Shown: positions 49,901-58,445 of the stretch, piece after piece
Numbering within the stretch: position 1 is the stretch's first letter
How the letters are laid out: each line of letters opens with the position of its first letter
Source of the DNA: Archangium violaceum Cb vi76
GTDB lineage: Bacteria > Myxococcota > Myxococcia > Myxococcales > Myxococcaceae
Length of the DNA stretch: 64,000 nt
Direction: 5' to 3'
Assembly: GCF_000733295.1 (NCBI RefSeq)
Contig: NZ_JPMI01000156.1
Span: forward strand, 1-64,000
Program-made: the position numbers and the translations under genes
The notes under the pieces: model-generated
Database searches by the model: none
Told to the model about the DNA's origin: nothing
The model's input: the letters and a program-made list of their open reading frames with translations, nothing else

Positions 49901-50959
49901 CGTCAACCGGCAGGACACCAGCGTCACCTGCCGCCGCTCGGGCCTCACGCGGCGCGGGGCCTGCCCGCGCAGGCCGAGCGACTCCCTCACCTCGCGCAGC
50001 TCCTCGACGAGCTCCTGCGCCGTCTGGTAGCGCCGCTCGGGAGGCTTGGCCAGCATCGTGCGCAGCAGCGGCTCCACCTCCCGGGGCAGCTCCGGGTGGT
50101 GCTCCCTCACGGACGGGATGGGCTCGGGGGAGAGCACCCGGGCGCGCAGCTCCTGCAGGTGGGCGTTCGGGTAGGGCGTGGTGCCGGTGAGCATCTCGTG
50201 CAGCACGATGCCGGTGGACCAGATGTCCGTGCGTTCGTCCTGCCGCTCGCTCCGCCATTGCTCCGGCGCCATGTAGGCCGGCGTGCCGGCGTTGGGCAGA
50301 TCCTGGAAGCCCGGAGTGCTGCCCTCCTCCAGCAGCCACGCCAGGCCGAAGTCGAGCAGCTTCACCTCGCCCTGCTTCGTGAGGAAGACATTGCTCGGCT
50401 TGAGGTCGCGGTGGATGACGTGGTGCTCGTGGGCGTGGGCCAGCCCCGCGGCGATGCCCGCCAGGATGGCGAGGGCACGCCCTGGCTCCAACCGGGGCTC
50501 GCGTTGCAGCAGCACGGAGAGGGACTCACCCTCCAGACACTCCATGACGAGGAAGGGGATGCGCGGCTCCCAGGCGGCTCCCACCCACTCGGACGTGTCG
50601 AAGAGACGGACGATGTTCGGGTGGGCGAGCTGCGCGATGGCCAGGGCCTCCTGCCGCAGCAGGGAGAAGAGCTGGTGCTCGCCCAGGGGCGAGCCGGGGA
50701 GCAGGAACTTGAGCGCCACCTCGCGCCGCAGCTGTGCGTCCCAGGCGCGGAACACCCGGCCCATGGTGCCACCGCCGAGCTGCTCGAGAATCTCGAACCG
50801 CTGGCCGTCGCCGCCGCCCAGCCGCTCGCCGAGCGCGGGGATGCGCAGCAGGGCGGACTCCTGGGAGACGGCCTGGAGCAGCTCGTCCCCGAAGTCCGAG
50901 TCCTCGAACCCGGAGCCCGAGCCGCCTCCCGTGCCATTCCGACCGGTGTTTCCCGCCAT
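46976..50959 (-). CDS. kinase / class III cyclase-like / AAA ATPase fusion protein
   Basis: The product has 1327 residues. Domain 1 is a Ser/Thr kinase at about 55-315: GGGTMGRVF, Lys in EVALKFLL, VIHRDLKPSN and LLDFGLAW, all intact. Domain 2, at about 345-510, resembles class III nucleotide cyclases (RRQVTLVSCRLTGLAAPGQA), but the metal-binding Asp of the usual FCDLVGS motif is Arg, so cyclase activity is doubtful. Domain 3 is an AAA/STAND ATPase with Walker A GEPGVGKSRL and Walker B VLAVVEDLHWAD. The rest is TPR-like helical repeats. The layout matches the TOMM-system kinase/cyclase fusion family, but no TOMM genes are near. ATG 50959 is chosen; the upstream extension is low-complexity. Confidence 0.9.
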   Translation of the reverse strand: MAGNTGRNGTGGGSGSGFEDSDFGDELLQAVSQESALLRIPALGERLGGGDGQRFEILEQLGGGTMGRVFRAWDAQLRREVALKFLLPGSPLGEHQLFSLLRQEALAIAQLAHPNIVRLFDTSEWVGAAWEPRIPFLVMECLEGESLSVLLQREPRLEPGRALAILAGIAAGLAHAHEHHVIHRDLKPSNVFLTKQGEVKLLDFGLAWLLEEGSTPGFQDLPNAGTPAYMAPEQWRSERQDERTDIWSTGIVLHEMLTGTTPYPNAHLQELRARVLSPEPIPSVREHHPELPREVEPLLRTMLAKPPERRYQTAQELVEELREVRESLGLRGQAPRRVRPERRQVTLVSCRLTGLAAPGQALDAEDIGELEEAFHQQCAELVQQRGGSIVLAMGDEVLACFGYPAVREDDSEHAVQAGLALARELPAALQRKLPRLASDVLAVKVGLHTDQVTLSEPPREHGNRTLVLQGEAPKVVTWLAARAGPHTVAASEATWSLVRGRFEAEPLGTFVYEGLSGALRLGLYRVLSERPSSYRFEKAIITGGLTPLVGREQELQRLLSYWEKARRGQDGFVLVTGEPGVGKSRLIQELHARGCQEACVHFQCQCWPQSSTSAFQPIIEVLRRLFASHAVGPESLGLSAEHASLLSQLLSLPESEVRPPLQLSPERRKERTLEALASLLSHVARERPVLAVVEDLHWADPSTLELLGYLVERVDPQRMLFVLSARPDFHPPWPAHPRLHRLTLERLSPEHTATLVREAAGGRDLPPEVVRQLVARTDGVPLFVEELTHMVLERGTPDAIPITLHELLLARLDLLAPRQKSLAQECAAIGRSFSHALLATLTRRSPAALQRDLEELVEAGLLQPLNERAGLGYRFRHALIQDAAWQSLPRSARRKLHHRITEALLEQSPEVRQTQPELLAHHYTEAGEDEPAIHYWFQAGQRASVRSANREAVSHFQQALRLLRLLPDTPERLQEELRLLISLGIPLAQVQGYRSAEVERTYDRARELIHQVGEALPRLQLSYWGLFVYSFSRAEYGVAHELAAQLVAQGERHQNMELLALGHRMMAATFYIWGELAAAMDHVERGLACPDLPLEAHRVIAEKQWINPRATTLAFGAMVYSALGREQEARLSSQEALELARRIGHPHTTATVLNYICVACQLRREARCALEWSAQAIVLAHEHGFRASEIWATLIQGWAMAELGQARAGLKLIREGIAAWRGPGISAGLFHHDLGLLAELHLKLGQPHEALALLNEALERAPTEGQHFYEAELHRLRGEALRVLGHELDARECFLRAIQVALRQGARAFEQRAREALGAKPPEHHHL

Positions 50960-51277
50960 GGTCTTCCCCCAGCATCCCCACCCGGCTCCGGTGTCGCGTG
51001 CCGCGGCACCCGACATGGCTGGGCCCCAAGTTAGGGAGCGACCAGACCCCGGGCAATGCAAGCGGCCCGGCGGGGCAGGAAGGCGTTGGCCATCCACTTC
51101 CTGGAGAGAGTCGCGCCGCCGTCCAGGTGACTCGCCCGGCGGCTCACACCGGGATGGGGCGGACTCCCTGAAGGGTTGTGCACCGAGCACCGGGTCCGCT
51201 CATCTCCCGCCGGCGCGTGAAGCTGGTCCGTACGTGTGGAGGAATGGCAGCGGACGCTGGTCTACCTGCCCGCCTTC
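50960..51277. other. intergenic region between divergent signalling genes
   Basis: A 318-bp gap should contain the promoters of both the kinase giant (leftward) and the hybrid histidine kinase (rightward). A GTG at 51236 could extend the histidine kinase by 14 residues. No clear palindrome, -35/-10 pair or repeat stands out by eye. Confidence 0.45.
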
Positions 51278-53518
51278 ATGACGCTGCTTCGCTCCTCTCC
51301 CTTCCATCGCCTGCCCCGGCATCTGGTGCCCTTGGGGGTGCTCGCCCTCTGCCTGCTGCTCACGTATGGCGTGTGCGTGCTGCTGGGGTTGTCCGCGCGT
51401 GCGCGGGACGAGGCGCGCTTCGAGAACCTGGTGCAGTTGACGTCCGACCGCATCCAGCGCCGTCTGGACACGTACATCGCCCTTCTTCAGGGGACCGAGG
51501 GGCTGTTCGCCACCCAGCAGGAGGTGACGCCGCAGGAGTTCTCCGCGTACGTGCGGCTCTTCGAGCTCCACTCCCAGTACCCGGGCATCCAGGGGCTCGG
51601 CTTCACGCGGCGCTTCTCGCGCGAGGAGCGCGCCCAGGTCGAGCAACGGGCGCGCACCACCCTGGGCCTGCCGGGCTTCCATGCCTGGCCCGAGGTGCCC
51701 GGGGACGAGCTCCACTCCATTACCCTGCTGGAGCCGCGCGACATGAGGAACCTGGCGGCCATGGGCTACAACATGTACTCCGAGCCCATTCGCCAGGAGG
51801 CGATGGCCCGTGCCCGGGACACGGGGGAGCCCGCCCTCACCGGGAAGGTGACGCTCAAGCAGGAGATCCGCGAGGACAAGCAGGCGGGTTTCCTCCTGTA
51901 CCTGCCTGTCTACAAGGGAGGGCGCGTGCCGGCCACGCTGGAGGAGCGGCGCGAGCTGCTCGAGGGCTTCGTCTACTGCCCCTTCCGCGCGGATGATCTG
52001 CTCAACGGCATCTTTGGCGCCGAGCGGCACCCCCGCGTGGCCTTCCAGCTCTACGACGGCCTGGAGGTGGACGAGGCGCGCCTGATGCACCGCTCGCACC
52101 CCGAGGCGTTGGCGTACGAGCCGATGTTCACCACCACCACCACGCTGTTGGTGGCGGGGCGGCCCTGGACGCTCACCTTCTCCTCGCTGCCGGCCTTCGA
52201 CGCGACGGCCTCGCGGCCCCTGGTGCTGCTGCCCTTCTCGGGGCTGGGCGTGCTGGTGAGCCTGGGCTTCTTCTTGATGATGCTCGCGCAGGTGCGGGCG
52301 CGCGGGGATGCGGAGCGGAGCGCGGACGAGCTGCGCGTGGCGCTCGCCGAGCGGGCCCTCGTGGAGGAGCAGCTGCGCGAGGCGGACCGGCGCAAGGACG
52401 ACTTCCTGGCCATGCTGGCCCACGAGTTGCGCAACCCCCTGGCGCCGGTGCTCACCGCCGTGCAGCTCATGGAACGCAAGCAGCGGGCGGGCCTGGGCAC
52501 GGAGCGGGAGCGCGAGGTGGTGGAGCGCCAGGTGCATCACATGCGGCGGCTGGTGGATGACCTGCTCGACGTGTCGCGGGTGACGCGGGGGAAGATTCAA
52601 CTGCGCACGCACCCGATGGACCTGGTGGCCTCGGTGGGGCGGGCGGTGGAGGCGGCGAGGCCCTTCGCGGAATCGCGGGAGCACACGCTGCGCGTGGAGC
52701 TGCCGGACGGGCCGGTGTGGACGGAGGCGGACCCGGTGCGGGTGGTGCAGATCTTCACCAACCTGCTGCACAACGCGGCGAAGTACTCGGAGCCCGGAGG
52801 CCGCATCACCCTGACGTTGGTGCGCGAGGGCGGCGAGGCGGTGGTGCGGGTGGCGGACACGGGCACGGGCATTCCAGCCGAGGCGCTACCGCACCTCTTC
52901 GAGCCCTTCATGCAGGTGGCGCGCACGCTGGACCGGGCGCAGGGAGGGCTGGGGCTGGGGCTGACGCTGGTGAAGCAGTTGGTGGAGATGCACGGCGGCC
53001 GCGTGGAGGCCACGAGCGAGGGCGTGGGGAAGGGCAGCGTCTTCACGGTGCGCCTGCCGCTGCTGCCCGAGGAGCGCGTGCCGGTGGCGCCGGTGGAGGT
53101 GCCGGCCGGGCGGGAGGTGTCCACCGGGGGGCGGCGGGTGCTGGTGGTGGACGATAACGTGGACGCCGCGGAGCTGCTGGGCGAGGTGCTGGAAATGGAC
53201 GGGCACCGGGTGACGGTGGTGCATGACGGCGCGGCGGCGCTGGAGCACCTGGGCGCCGAGGCTCCCGAGGTCGTCTTCCTCGACATCGGGCTGCCGGGGA
53301 TGGATGGGTACGAGGTGGCGCGCAGGATTCGCGAGCGCTCGGGCGGCGCGGGTCCGCGGCTGGTGGCCGTGACGGGGTATGGACAGGCCTCGGACCGGCA
53401 GCGCTCGCGCGAGGCGGGCTTCGATGCGCACCTCGTCAAGCCGGTGGAGCTCGAGCAGGTGCGCGAGCTGGTGGCGGACGCGGGCGCGGGTGGGCCCGGT
53501 GTCTCCACGGTGAACTGA
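51278..53518 (+). CDS. CHASE-domain hybrid histidine kinase with receiver
   Basis: The product has 746 residues. A membrane helix (LVPLGVLALCLLLTYGVCV) comes first, then an extracytoplasmic CHASE domain at about 45-280 (QGTEGLFATQQEVTPQEFSA, YPGIQGLGFTRRFSREER). A second helix follows (LGVLVSLGFFLMML), then HisKA (LAMLAHELRNPLAPVL), HATPase_c (N box FTNLLHNAAKYSEPGG, G1 VADTGTGIPAE, G2 GGLGLGLTLVKQ) and a C-terminal receiver. The receiver carries Asp in VVFLDIGLPGMDG, Thr in VAVTGYG and Lys in HLVKPVE. CHASE domains sense external small molecules. All catalytic residues are intact. The output partner is not encoded nearby. ATG 51278 versus GTG 51236 is unresolved. Confidence 0.94.
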   Translation: MTLLRSSPFHRLPRHLVPLGVLALCLLLTYGVCVLLGLSARARDEARFENLVQLTSDRIQRRLDTYIALLQGTEGLFATQQEVTPQEFSAYVRLFELHSQYPGIQGLGFTRRFSREERAQVEQRARTTLGLPGFHAWPEVPGDELHSITLLEPRDMRNLAAMGYNMYSEPIRQEAMARARDTGEPALTGKVTLKQEIREDKQAGFLLYLPVYKGGRVPATLEERRELLEGFVYCPFRADDLLNGIFGAERHPRVAFQLYDGLEVDEARLMHRSHPEALAYEPMFTTTTTLLVAGRPWTLTFSSLPAFDATASRPLVLLPFSGLGVLVSLGFFLMMLAQVRARGDAERSADELRVALAERALVEEQLREADRRKDDFLAMLAHELRNPLAPVLTAVQLMERKQRAGLGTEREREVVERQVHHMRRLVDDLLDVSRVTRGKIQLRTHPMDLVASVGRAVEAARPFAESREHTLRVELPDGPVWTEADPVRVVQIFTNLLHNAAKYSEPGGRITLTLVREGGEAVVRVADTGTGIPAEALPHLFEPFMQVARTLDRAQGGLGLGLTLVKQLVEMHGGRVEATSEGVGKGSVFTVRLPLLPEERVPVAPVEVPAGREVSTGGRRVLVVDDNVDAAELLGEVLEMDGHRVTVVHDGAAALEHLGAEAPEVVFLDIGLPGMDGYEVARRIRERSGGAGPRLVAVTGYGQASDRQRSREAGFDAHLVKPVELEQVRELVADAGAGGPGVSTVN

Positions 53519-53679
53519 GCGCGTGTTTTCGACCCTGTCACTGCGCGGCGCGTCGTAAGGGCCGAATGTTGGGAAACGGACCTTCTTTCCGAGCCTGCCT
53601 GCTCCCCTGGGATTACCGGGTTTTGCCGGGCACTTGCTATGCTCTCAATTCACGCAGTTGTCACTGTGGGGGAGCGCGA

Positions 53680-55164
53680 GTGTCCTTCGTCCAGTTGCCC
53701 GAGAGCGTTACCACCTGCCGCAACCTCGTGGGAGGCGAGTGGCTGGTGCCACGCGATGCCTCCCTGCTCGACATACACAGTCCCTATACCGGAGGGGTCA
53801 TCGGCCGTGTGCCGCTGACGCCCGCGGAGGGGGTGGCCCAGGCGGTGGAGGCCGCCCGGGCCGCGGCGCCCGGTTGGCGCGCCACGTCCCTGCGCGAGCG
53901 CACCACGCTCATGGGCCGCTTCCGCCACCTGCTCGAGGCGAACCTGGAGCGCCTGTCGCATCTGGCCGCCAGCGAGGCCGGCAAGACGGTGGCCGAGGCG
54001 CGCGCGGGCCTGCTCAAGGGCATCGAGGTGTGCGACTTCGCGCTCTCGCTGCAGAACCTGGACACCGGCGGCGCGATGGAGGTGAGCCGCGGTGTCTCGT
54101 GCGAGTTCCGGCGCGAGCCGCTCGGCGTGGTGGCGGGGATTACCCCGTTCAACTTCCCGGCCATGGTGCCGTTGTGGATGTTCCCCATCGCCGTGACGGT
54201 GGGCAACGCCTTCATCCTCAAGCCCTCGGAGAAGGTGCCGCTGACGGCGTGCGCCATGGGCGAGCTGATGGTGGAGGCGGGCATTCCGCGCGGTGTCTTC
54301 TCCGTGGTGCACGGCGGCCGCGAGACGGTGGAGGCCCTGGTGGCCCATCCGGACGTGCGCGCGGTGGGCTTCGTCGGCTCGTCCGCCGTGGCCCGGCGCG
54401 TGTACGCGGAGGGCAGCGCGCAGGGCAAGCGCGTGCTGGCGCTCGGCGGGGCGAAGAACCACCTCATCGTCGTGCCCGACGCGGACGAGGCGCTCACCGC
54501 GCAGTCCGTGGTGGACTCCTTCACCGGGTGCGGCGGCCAGCGCTGCATGGCGGCCAGCGTGCTGCTCGCGGTGGGAGACGTGCAACACATCATCGAGCAG
54601 GTGCGTGAGCGCGCCTCGCGGCTGGAGGTGGGCCCCGGCATGGGCGCCATCATCGACCGCGCGAGCCTCACCCGCCTGGAGACGGCCATCGCCACCGCGG
54701 AGCGCGCGGGCGCGCGGGTGCTGCTGGATGGGCGCGGGAAGAAGCCGGCCGGGGAGCAGTGGGCGGGCGGCTACTGGCTCGGGCCCACCATCCTGGACGG
54801 GGTGCGCCCGGACATGGAGGCGGCGCAGCGGGAGTTGTTCGGCCCGGTGCTGGCCATCGTCCGCGTGCCCACGCTGTCGGCGGCGCTGGAGGTGGAGAAC
54901 GCCTCGCCCTATGGCAACGCGGCCTCCATCTTCACCACCAACGGCGCGGTGGCGCAGGCGGTGGTCGAGGGCTCGCGCGTGGGCATGGTGGGCGTGAACG
55001 TGGGCGTGCCCGTGCCTCGAGAGCCCTTTTCGTTTGGTGGTACCGGCGAGTCCAAGTTCGGCCACGGTGACATCACGGGGGCGTCCAGCCTCGGTTTCTG
55101 GACGGACCTGAAGAAGGTCACCCGCAAGTGGACCTCGCGGACCGATGGCAGCTGGATGAGCTGA
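53680..55164 (+). CDS. mmsA: CoA-acylating (methyl)malonate-semialdehyde dehydrogenase
   Basis: The product has 494 residues. The ALDH fold shows GITPFNFPAMVPLWMFPIAV, the NAD site VGFVGSSAVARRVY, and the nucleophile Cys in GGQRCMAASV. The general-base Glu of ordinary ALDHs is absent (ALGGAKNH), as in CoA-dependent MMSDH enzymes. It would oxidise malonate or methylmalonate semialdehyde to acetyl- or propionyl-CoA. It is the first gene of the uracil operon, where it could use the C3 semialdehyde made from uracil. The GTG at 53680 has GGGGGAG upstream and is preferred to the longer frame from 53566. Confidence 0.93.
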   Translation: MSFVQLPESVTTCRNLVGGEWLVPRDASLLDIHSPYTGGVIGRVPLTPAEGVAQAVEAARAAAPGWRATSLRERTTLMGRFRHLLEANLERLSHLAASEAGKTVAEARAGLLKGIEVCDFALSLQNLDTGGAMEVSRGVSCEFRREPLGVVAGITPFNFPAMVPLWMFPIAVTVGNAFILKPSEKVPLTACAMGELMVEAGIPRGVFSVVHGGRETVEALVAHPDVRAVGFVGSSAVARRVYAEGSAQGKRVLALGGAKNHLIVVPDADEALTAQSVVDSFTGCGGQRCMAASVLLAVGDVQHIIEQVRERASRLEVGPGMGAIIDRASLTRLETAIATAERAGARVLLDGRGKKPAGEQWAGGYWLGPTILDGVRPDMEAAQRELFGPVLAIVRVPTLSAALEVENASPYGNAASIFTTNGAVAQAVVEGSRVGMVGVNVGVPVPREPFSFGGTGESKFGHGDITGASSLGFWTDLKKVTRKWTSRTDGSWMS

Positions 55165-55181
55165 GAGGATTCGAAATTCCC

Positions 55182-56435
55182 ATGCCTGATAAGAAACCCG
55201 TCAATCACATCCGTCTCACCTCGCATCCGGACAGCGACTCCCAGGTCACCCCCATCCGCTGGGGAGACCCGGAGCCCATGCGCCGTGGCCCCGTCATCGC
55301 CACGCTGACGGATCCCTCGCAGCGCAACGTCATCGGCACGCACTCGGGCTCGTACGCCATCTACCGGGCCGTCGCCGTGGCCGCCGGGCAGCTCACGCAG
55401 GACCACCGGGCGGACCTCACCAACACCGCGCCCGCGGTGCAGATCGGCCCCCACAAGGCCTGGGCGGACCCCGAGCGCATCGTGTCGATGGACCCGTGGG
55501 GCGCGGTGGCGCCGCAGGCCTTCCGCTCCTGGCTGGACCAGGGCGTGGACCTCCGGCCTTCCATCGCCATCACCCGCGCGCACATCAACATGCCCGAGCT
55601 GCGCGATGCCATCACCGCCGGCCGCCTCAAGCCGGACGGGAACATCCTCTGCGCCAACGGCGACGTGAGCGTGGTGAAGGCCGCCGTGGAGCCGGTGTGG
55701 TACCTGCCCGGCATCGCCAAGCGCTTCGGCCTCACGGAGGCGCAGCTGCGCCGCGGCCTCTTCGAGCAGACCGGTGGCATGTTCCCCGAGCTCATCACCC
55801 GCTCGGACCTGGAGGTGTTCCTGCCGCCCATTGGTGGGCTCACGCTCTACTTCTTCGGGGACATGGACACCATCTCCAACCCGGACATCCCGCTGGCCGT
55901 GCGCGTGCACGACGAGTGCAACGGCTCGGACGTGTTCGGCAGCGACATCTGCACGTGCCGGCCCTATCTGACGCACGGGATTGAAGTGTGCATCCAGACG
56001 GCCCAGCAGGGGGGAGCGGGTGTCATCGCCTACTCGCGCAAGGAGGGCCGCGCGCTGGGCGAGGTGACGAAGTTCCTCGTGTACAACGCGCGCAAGCGCC
56101 AGGAGGGCGGGGACTCGGCGGCCACCTACTTCCACCGCACCGAGTGCGTGGCCGGTGTTCAGGACATGCGCTTCCAGGAACTGATGCCGGACGTGCTGCA
56201 CTGGCTGGGCATCACCCGCATCCACCGCTTCGTGTCCATGAGCGACATGAAGCACGACGCCATCGTGCGCTCGGGCATCGAGATTCTCGAGCGCGTGCCG
56301 ATCCCGGAGGAGCTGATTCCCGCGGATGCGAAGGTGGAGATGGAGGCCAAGAAGGCCGCTGGCTACTTCACCACGGGCAAGGTGGCCACGAAGGAGGAAC
56401 TCGTGGAGGTGAAGGGCAGGTCACTCGATGCGTGA
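55182..56435 (+). CDS. GTP cyclohydrolase II-like protein of the URC1 type
   Basis: The product has 417 residues, much longer than RibA (about 200). The RibA-like C-terminal half has the zinc Cys cluster (ECNGSDVFGSDICTCRPYL) and the RKEGRALGEVTKF segment, which corresponds to the RQEGRG active-site stretch. The N-terminal 190 residues are specific to the URC1 group (RNVIGTHSGSYAIYRAVAVA). In the URC pathway of Lachancea kluyveri, URC1 acts on a uracil-nucleotide intermediate, not GTP. GAGAGG precedes ATG 55182. The stop overlaps the URC4 start by 8 bp. Confidence 0.9.
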   Translation: MPDKKPVNHIRLTSHPDSDSQVTPIRWGDPEPMRRGPVIATLTDPSQRNVIGTHSGSYAIYRAVAVAAGQLTQDHRADLTNTAPAVQIGPHKAWADPERIVSMDPWGAVAPQAFRSWLDQGVDLRPSIAITRAHINMPELRDAITAGRLKPDGNILCANGDVSVVKAAVEPVWYLPGIAKRFGLTEAQLRRGLFEQTGGMFPELITRSDLEVFLPPIGGLTLYFFGDMDTISNPDIPLAVRVHDECNGSDVFGSDICTCRPYLTHGIEVCIQTAQQGGAGVIAYSRKEGRALGEVTKFLVYNARKRQEGGDSAATYFHRTECVAGVQDMRFQELMPDVLHWLGITRIHRFVSMSDMKHDAIVRSGIEILERVPIPEELIPADAKVEMEAKKAAGYFTTGKVATKEELVEVKGRSLDA

Positions 56436-57618
56436 GCCTTCATCCACGGTGGCGTACCTGCGCAGCCCTCGCGCCATCCGCGAGCGCTGCCGGGCCCTGT
56501 TGGAGCTGGGCATCGCCGGCCAGCTGAAGCACTTCCGCGTGGACATGGAGCGGCTGCCCGCGGTGGCGGACTACGTGCTGGCCGTGACGCGCGAGTCGTA
56601 CCCCACGCTGGACATTCCGGTGCACAGCCGGTGGGGGCACTTCGACGTGGGCGGTGTGCGGCGCAACGCGGAGCTGGATGCGCGGCTGGCCTCGCTGCCG
56701 CGCGCCGAGCGGGCCCGGGCGAAGTTGGACCTGGTCATCACGAGCGTGCTGCTGGACGCGGGCAGCGGGCCCACGTGGAAGTACGTGGAGCCCGGCGGTG
56801 GCACGTATGCGCGCTCCGAGGGCCTGGCCGTGGCCAGCTTCCGCATGTTCCTCGCGGGGGCGTTCTCCTCGGACCCGAGCCAGCCGCCGCGGGCGGACGC
56901 CGAGGGGTTGCAGCGGTTGACGCTCGAGTCGCTGGCGCGGGGCTTCCAGGTGACGGAGGCCAACCCGCTGGCGGGCCTGGAGGGCCGGCTCGCGCTGCTG
57001 CAGGGGCTGGGACGGGCGCTGCCGAGGCCCGGCGCACTGTACGACCAGGTGTCGGCGTGGGGCCCGCGCGTGCCCGCGGCCGAGGTGCTGGGACGGGTGC
57101 TGGAGTCGCTGGGCTCCATCTGGCCCGGGCGTGTCACGCTGGAAGGGGTGAACCTGGGCGACGTGTGGCCGCACTCGATGATGGGGCGCGAGGGGAGCCC
57201 GGAGTCGCTGGTGCCCTTCCACAAGCTGTCGCAGTGGCTGACATACTCACTGCTGGAGCCGCTGGAGGAAGGCGGCGTCACGGTGACGGACCTGGACGTG
57301 CTCACCGGGCTGCCCGAGTACCGCAACGGAGGCCTGCTGGTGGACATGGGCCTGCTGGTGCCGAGGGACGCGCGGCTGCTGACGGAGGCGTACGCACCGG
57401 GCTCGGAGCCGATCGTGGAGTGGCGGGCGCTGACGGTGGCGCTGCTGGACGAGGTGGCGAAGCGGGTGCGCGAGCGGCTGGGGATGACGGCGGAGCAGTT
57501 GCCGCTGGCGAAGGTGCTGCAGGGCGGGACGTGGAGCGCGGGCAGGAAGATCGCCGCGGAGAAGCGTCCGGGAGGCACGCCGCCCATCCGTATCGAGAGC
57601 GACGGGACGGTGTTCTGA
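56428..57618 (+). CDS. URC4/Urg3-family protein (DUF1688)
   Basis: The product has 396 residues. It matches the DUF1688 family through [54 protein letters not shown] and [19 protein letters not shown]4 is required for uracil breakdown by the URC route in yeasts; the exact reaction is not settled. The 8-bp overlap with the URC1-like gene means coupled translation. The next gene, upp, follows after 53 bp. Together they form a tight catabolic unit. Confidence 0.92.
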   Translation: MREPSSTVAYLRSPRAIRERCRALLELGIAGQLKHFRVDMERLPAVADYVLAVTRESYPTLDIPVHSRWGHFDVGGVRRNAELDARLASLPRAERARAKLDLVITSVLLDAGSGPTWKYVEPGGGTYARSEGLAVASFRMFLAGAFSSDPSQPPRADAEGLQRLTLESLARGFQVTEANPLAGLEGRLALLQGLGRALPRPGALYDQVSAWGPRVPAAEVLGRVLESLGSIWPGRVTLEGVNLGDVWPHSMMGREGSPESLVPFHKLSQWLTYSLLEPLEEGGVTVTDLDVLTGLPEYRNGGLLVDMGLLVPRDARLLTEAYAPGSEPIVEWRALTVALLDEVAKRVRERLGMTAEQLPLAKVLQGGTWSAGRKIAAEKRPGGTPPIRIESDGTVF

Positions 57619-57671
57619 AGTGCCCTCCCTCTCCCTTTTTTTTCCAATACTCGAGCAACCAGGAGAGCGCC

Positions 57672-58307
57672 GTGACGTACCCTAACTGCACCGTGGTGGA
57701 CCACCCGCTGGTGAAGCACAAGCTGACCCTGATGCGGCGCAAGGACACGAGCACGGCCTCGTTCCGCGCGCTGTTGCAGGAGATTTCCCTGTTGCTCGCC
57801 TACGAGGCGATGCGGGACTTGAAGGTGCGCGAGGAGACCATCGAGACGCCGATGATGGAGACGGTGGCTCCGGTGCTGGACGGAAAGAAGCTGGTGCTGG
57901 TGGCGATCCTTCGAGCGGGGCAGGGCATCCTGGACGGAATGCTGCAACTGGTGCCGAGCGCGCGCGTGGGACACATCGGCATGTACCGGGATCCGAAGAC
58001 GCTGGCGGCGGTGGAGTACTACTACAAGGTGCCGAACCAGCTGGCGGACCGCGACGTCATCATGTGTGACCCGATGCTGGCGACGGGGAACTCGGCGGTG
58101 GCGGCGCTCAACCGGGTGAAGCGGAGCAAGCCGGGGAGCCTGCGGTTCGTGTGTCTGCTGGCGTGCCCCGAGGGCCTGGCGAACCTGCGCGAGCACCACC
58201 CGGACGTGCACGTCTACACCGCCGCGGTGGACGAGAAGCTGAACGAGCACGGCTACATCCTGCCGGGCCTGGGAGACGCGGGAGACCGGCTCTTCGGTAC
58301 GCGGTAG
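57672..58307 (+). CDS. upp: uracil phosphoribosyltransferase
   Basis: The product has 211 residues, the standard length. It joins uracil to PRPP to give UMP. The PRPP loop is [19 protein letters not shown]; the uracil site is [32 protein letters not shown] and VEYYYKVP are also conserved. GTG 57672 with AGGAGAG upstream is the start. In an URC pathway this step makes the UMP-type substrate for URC1, so the enzyme may serve catabolism here as well as salvage. It is the last gene of the operon. Confidence 0.97.
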   Translation: MTYPNCTVVDHPLVKHKLTLMRRKDTSTASFRALLQEISLLLAYEAMRDLKVREETIETPMMETVAPVLDGKKLVLVAILRAGQGILDGMLQLVPSARVGHIGMYRDPKTLAAVEYYYKVPNQLADRDVIMCDPMLATGNSAVAALNRVKRSKPGSLRFVCLLACPEGLANLREHHPDVHVYTAAVDEKLNEHGYILPGLGDAGDRLFGTR

Positions 58308-58341
58308 CTCGAAGTCCGAGGGCCATGCATGCTGCGGGAGC

Positions 58342-58445
58342 ATGAGTGAGTGCTCCTGGCCGCGGATGGCCGTGGCCCTGTGGTGGCTGGTGTTGGTGTC
58401 GTGTGCCACGTCCCCGGAGGTGTTGCCTCCGGAGGGGCGGAGTGC
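58342..58445 (+). pseudogene. leader remnant of a deleted lipoprotein toxin
   Basis: The frame from ATG 58342 encodes about 33 residues almost matching the start of the intact toxin at 60893: MSECSWPRMAVALWWLVLVS against MRACSWRRMGVALWWLLWVS, followed by C and SPEV.PPEGR in both. The preceding bases (GCATGCTGCGGGAGCATGAG against GCATGCTGAGGGAGCATGAG) match too. The frame then runs straight into the Imm11-like gene, so the toxin body has been deleted while its immunity gene was kept. Confidence 0.85.

Noticed and set aside
53620-53680. A TTGCCG...TATGCT pair upstream of mmsA considered as a promoter
   Set aside because: The spacing is far too short for sigma-70 and the sigma-54 consensus is not met.
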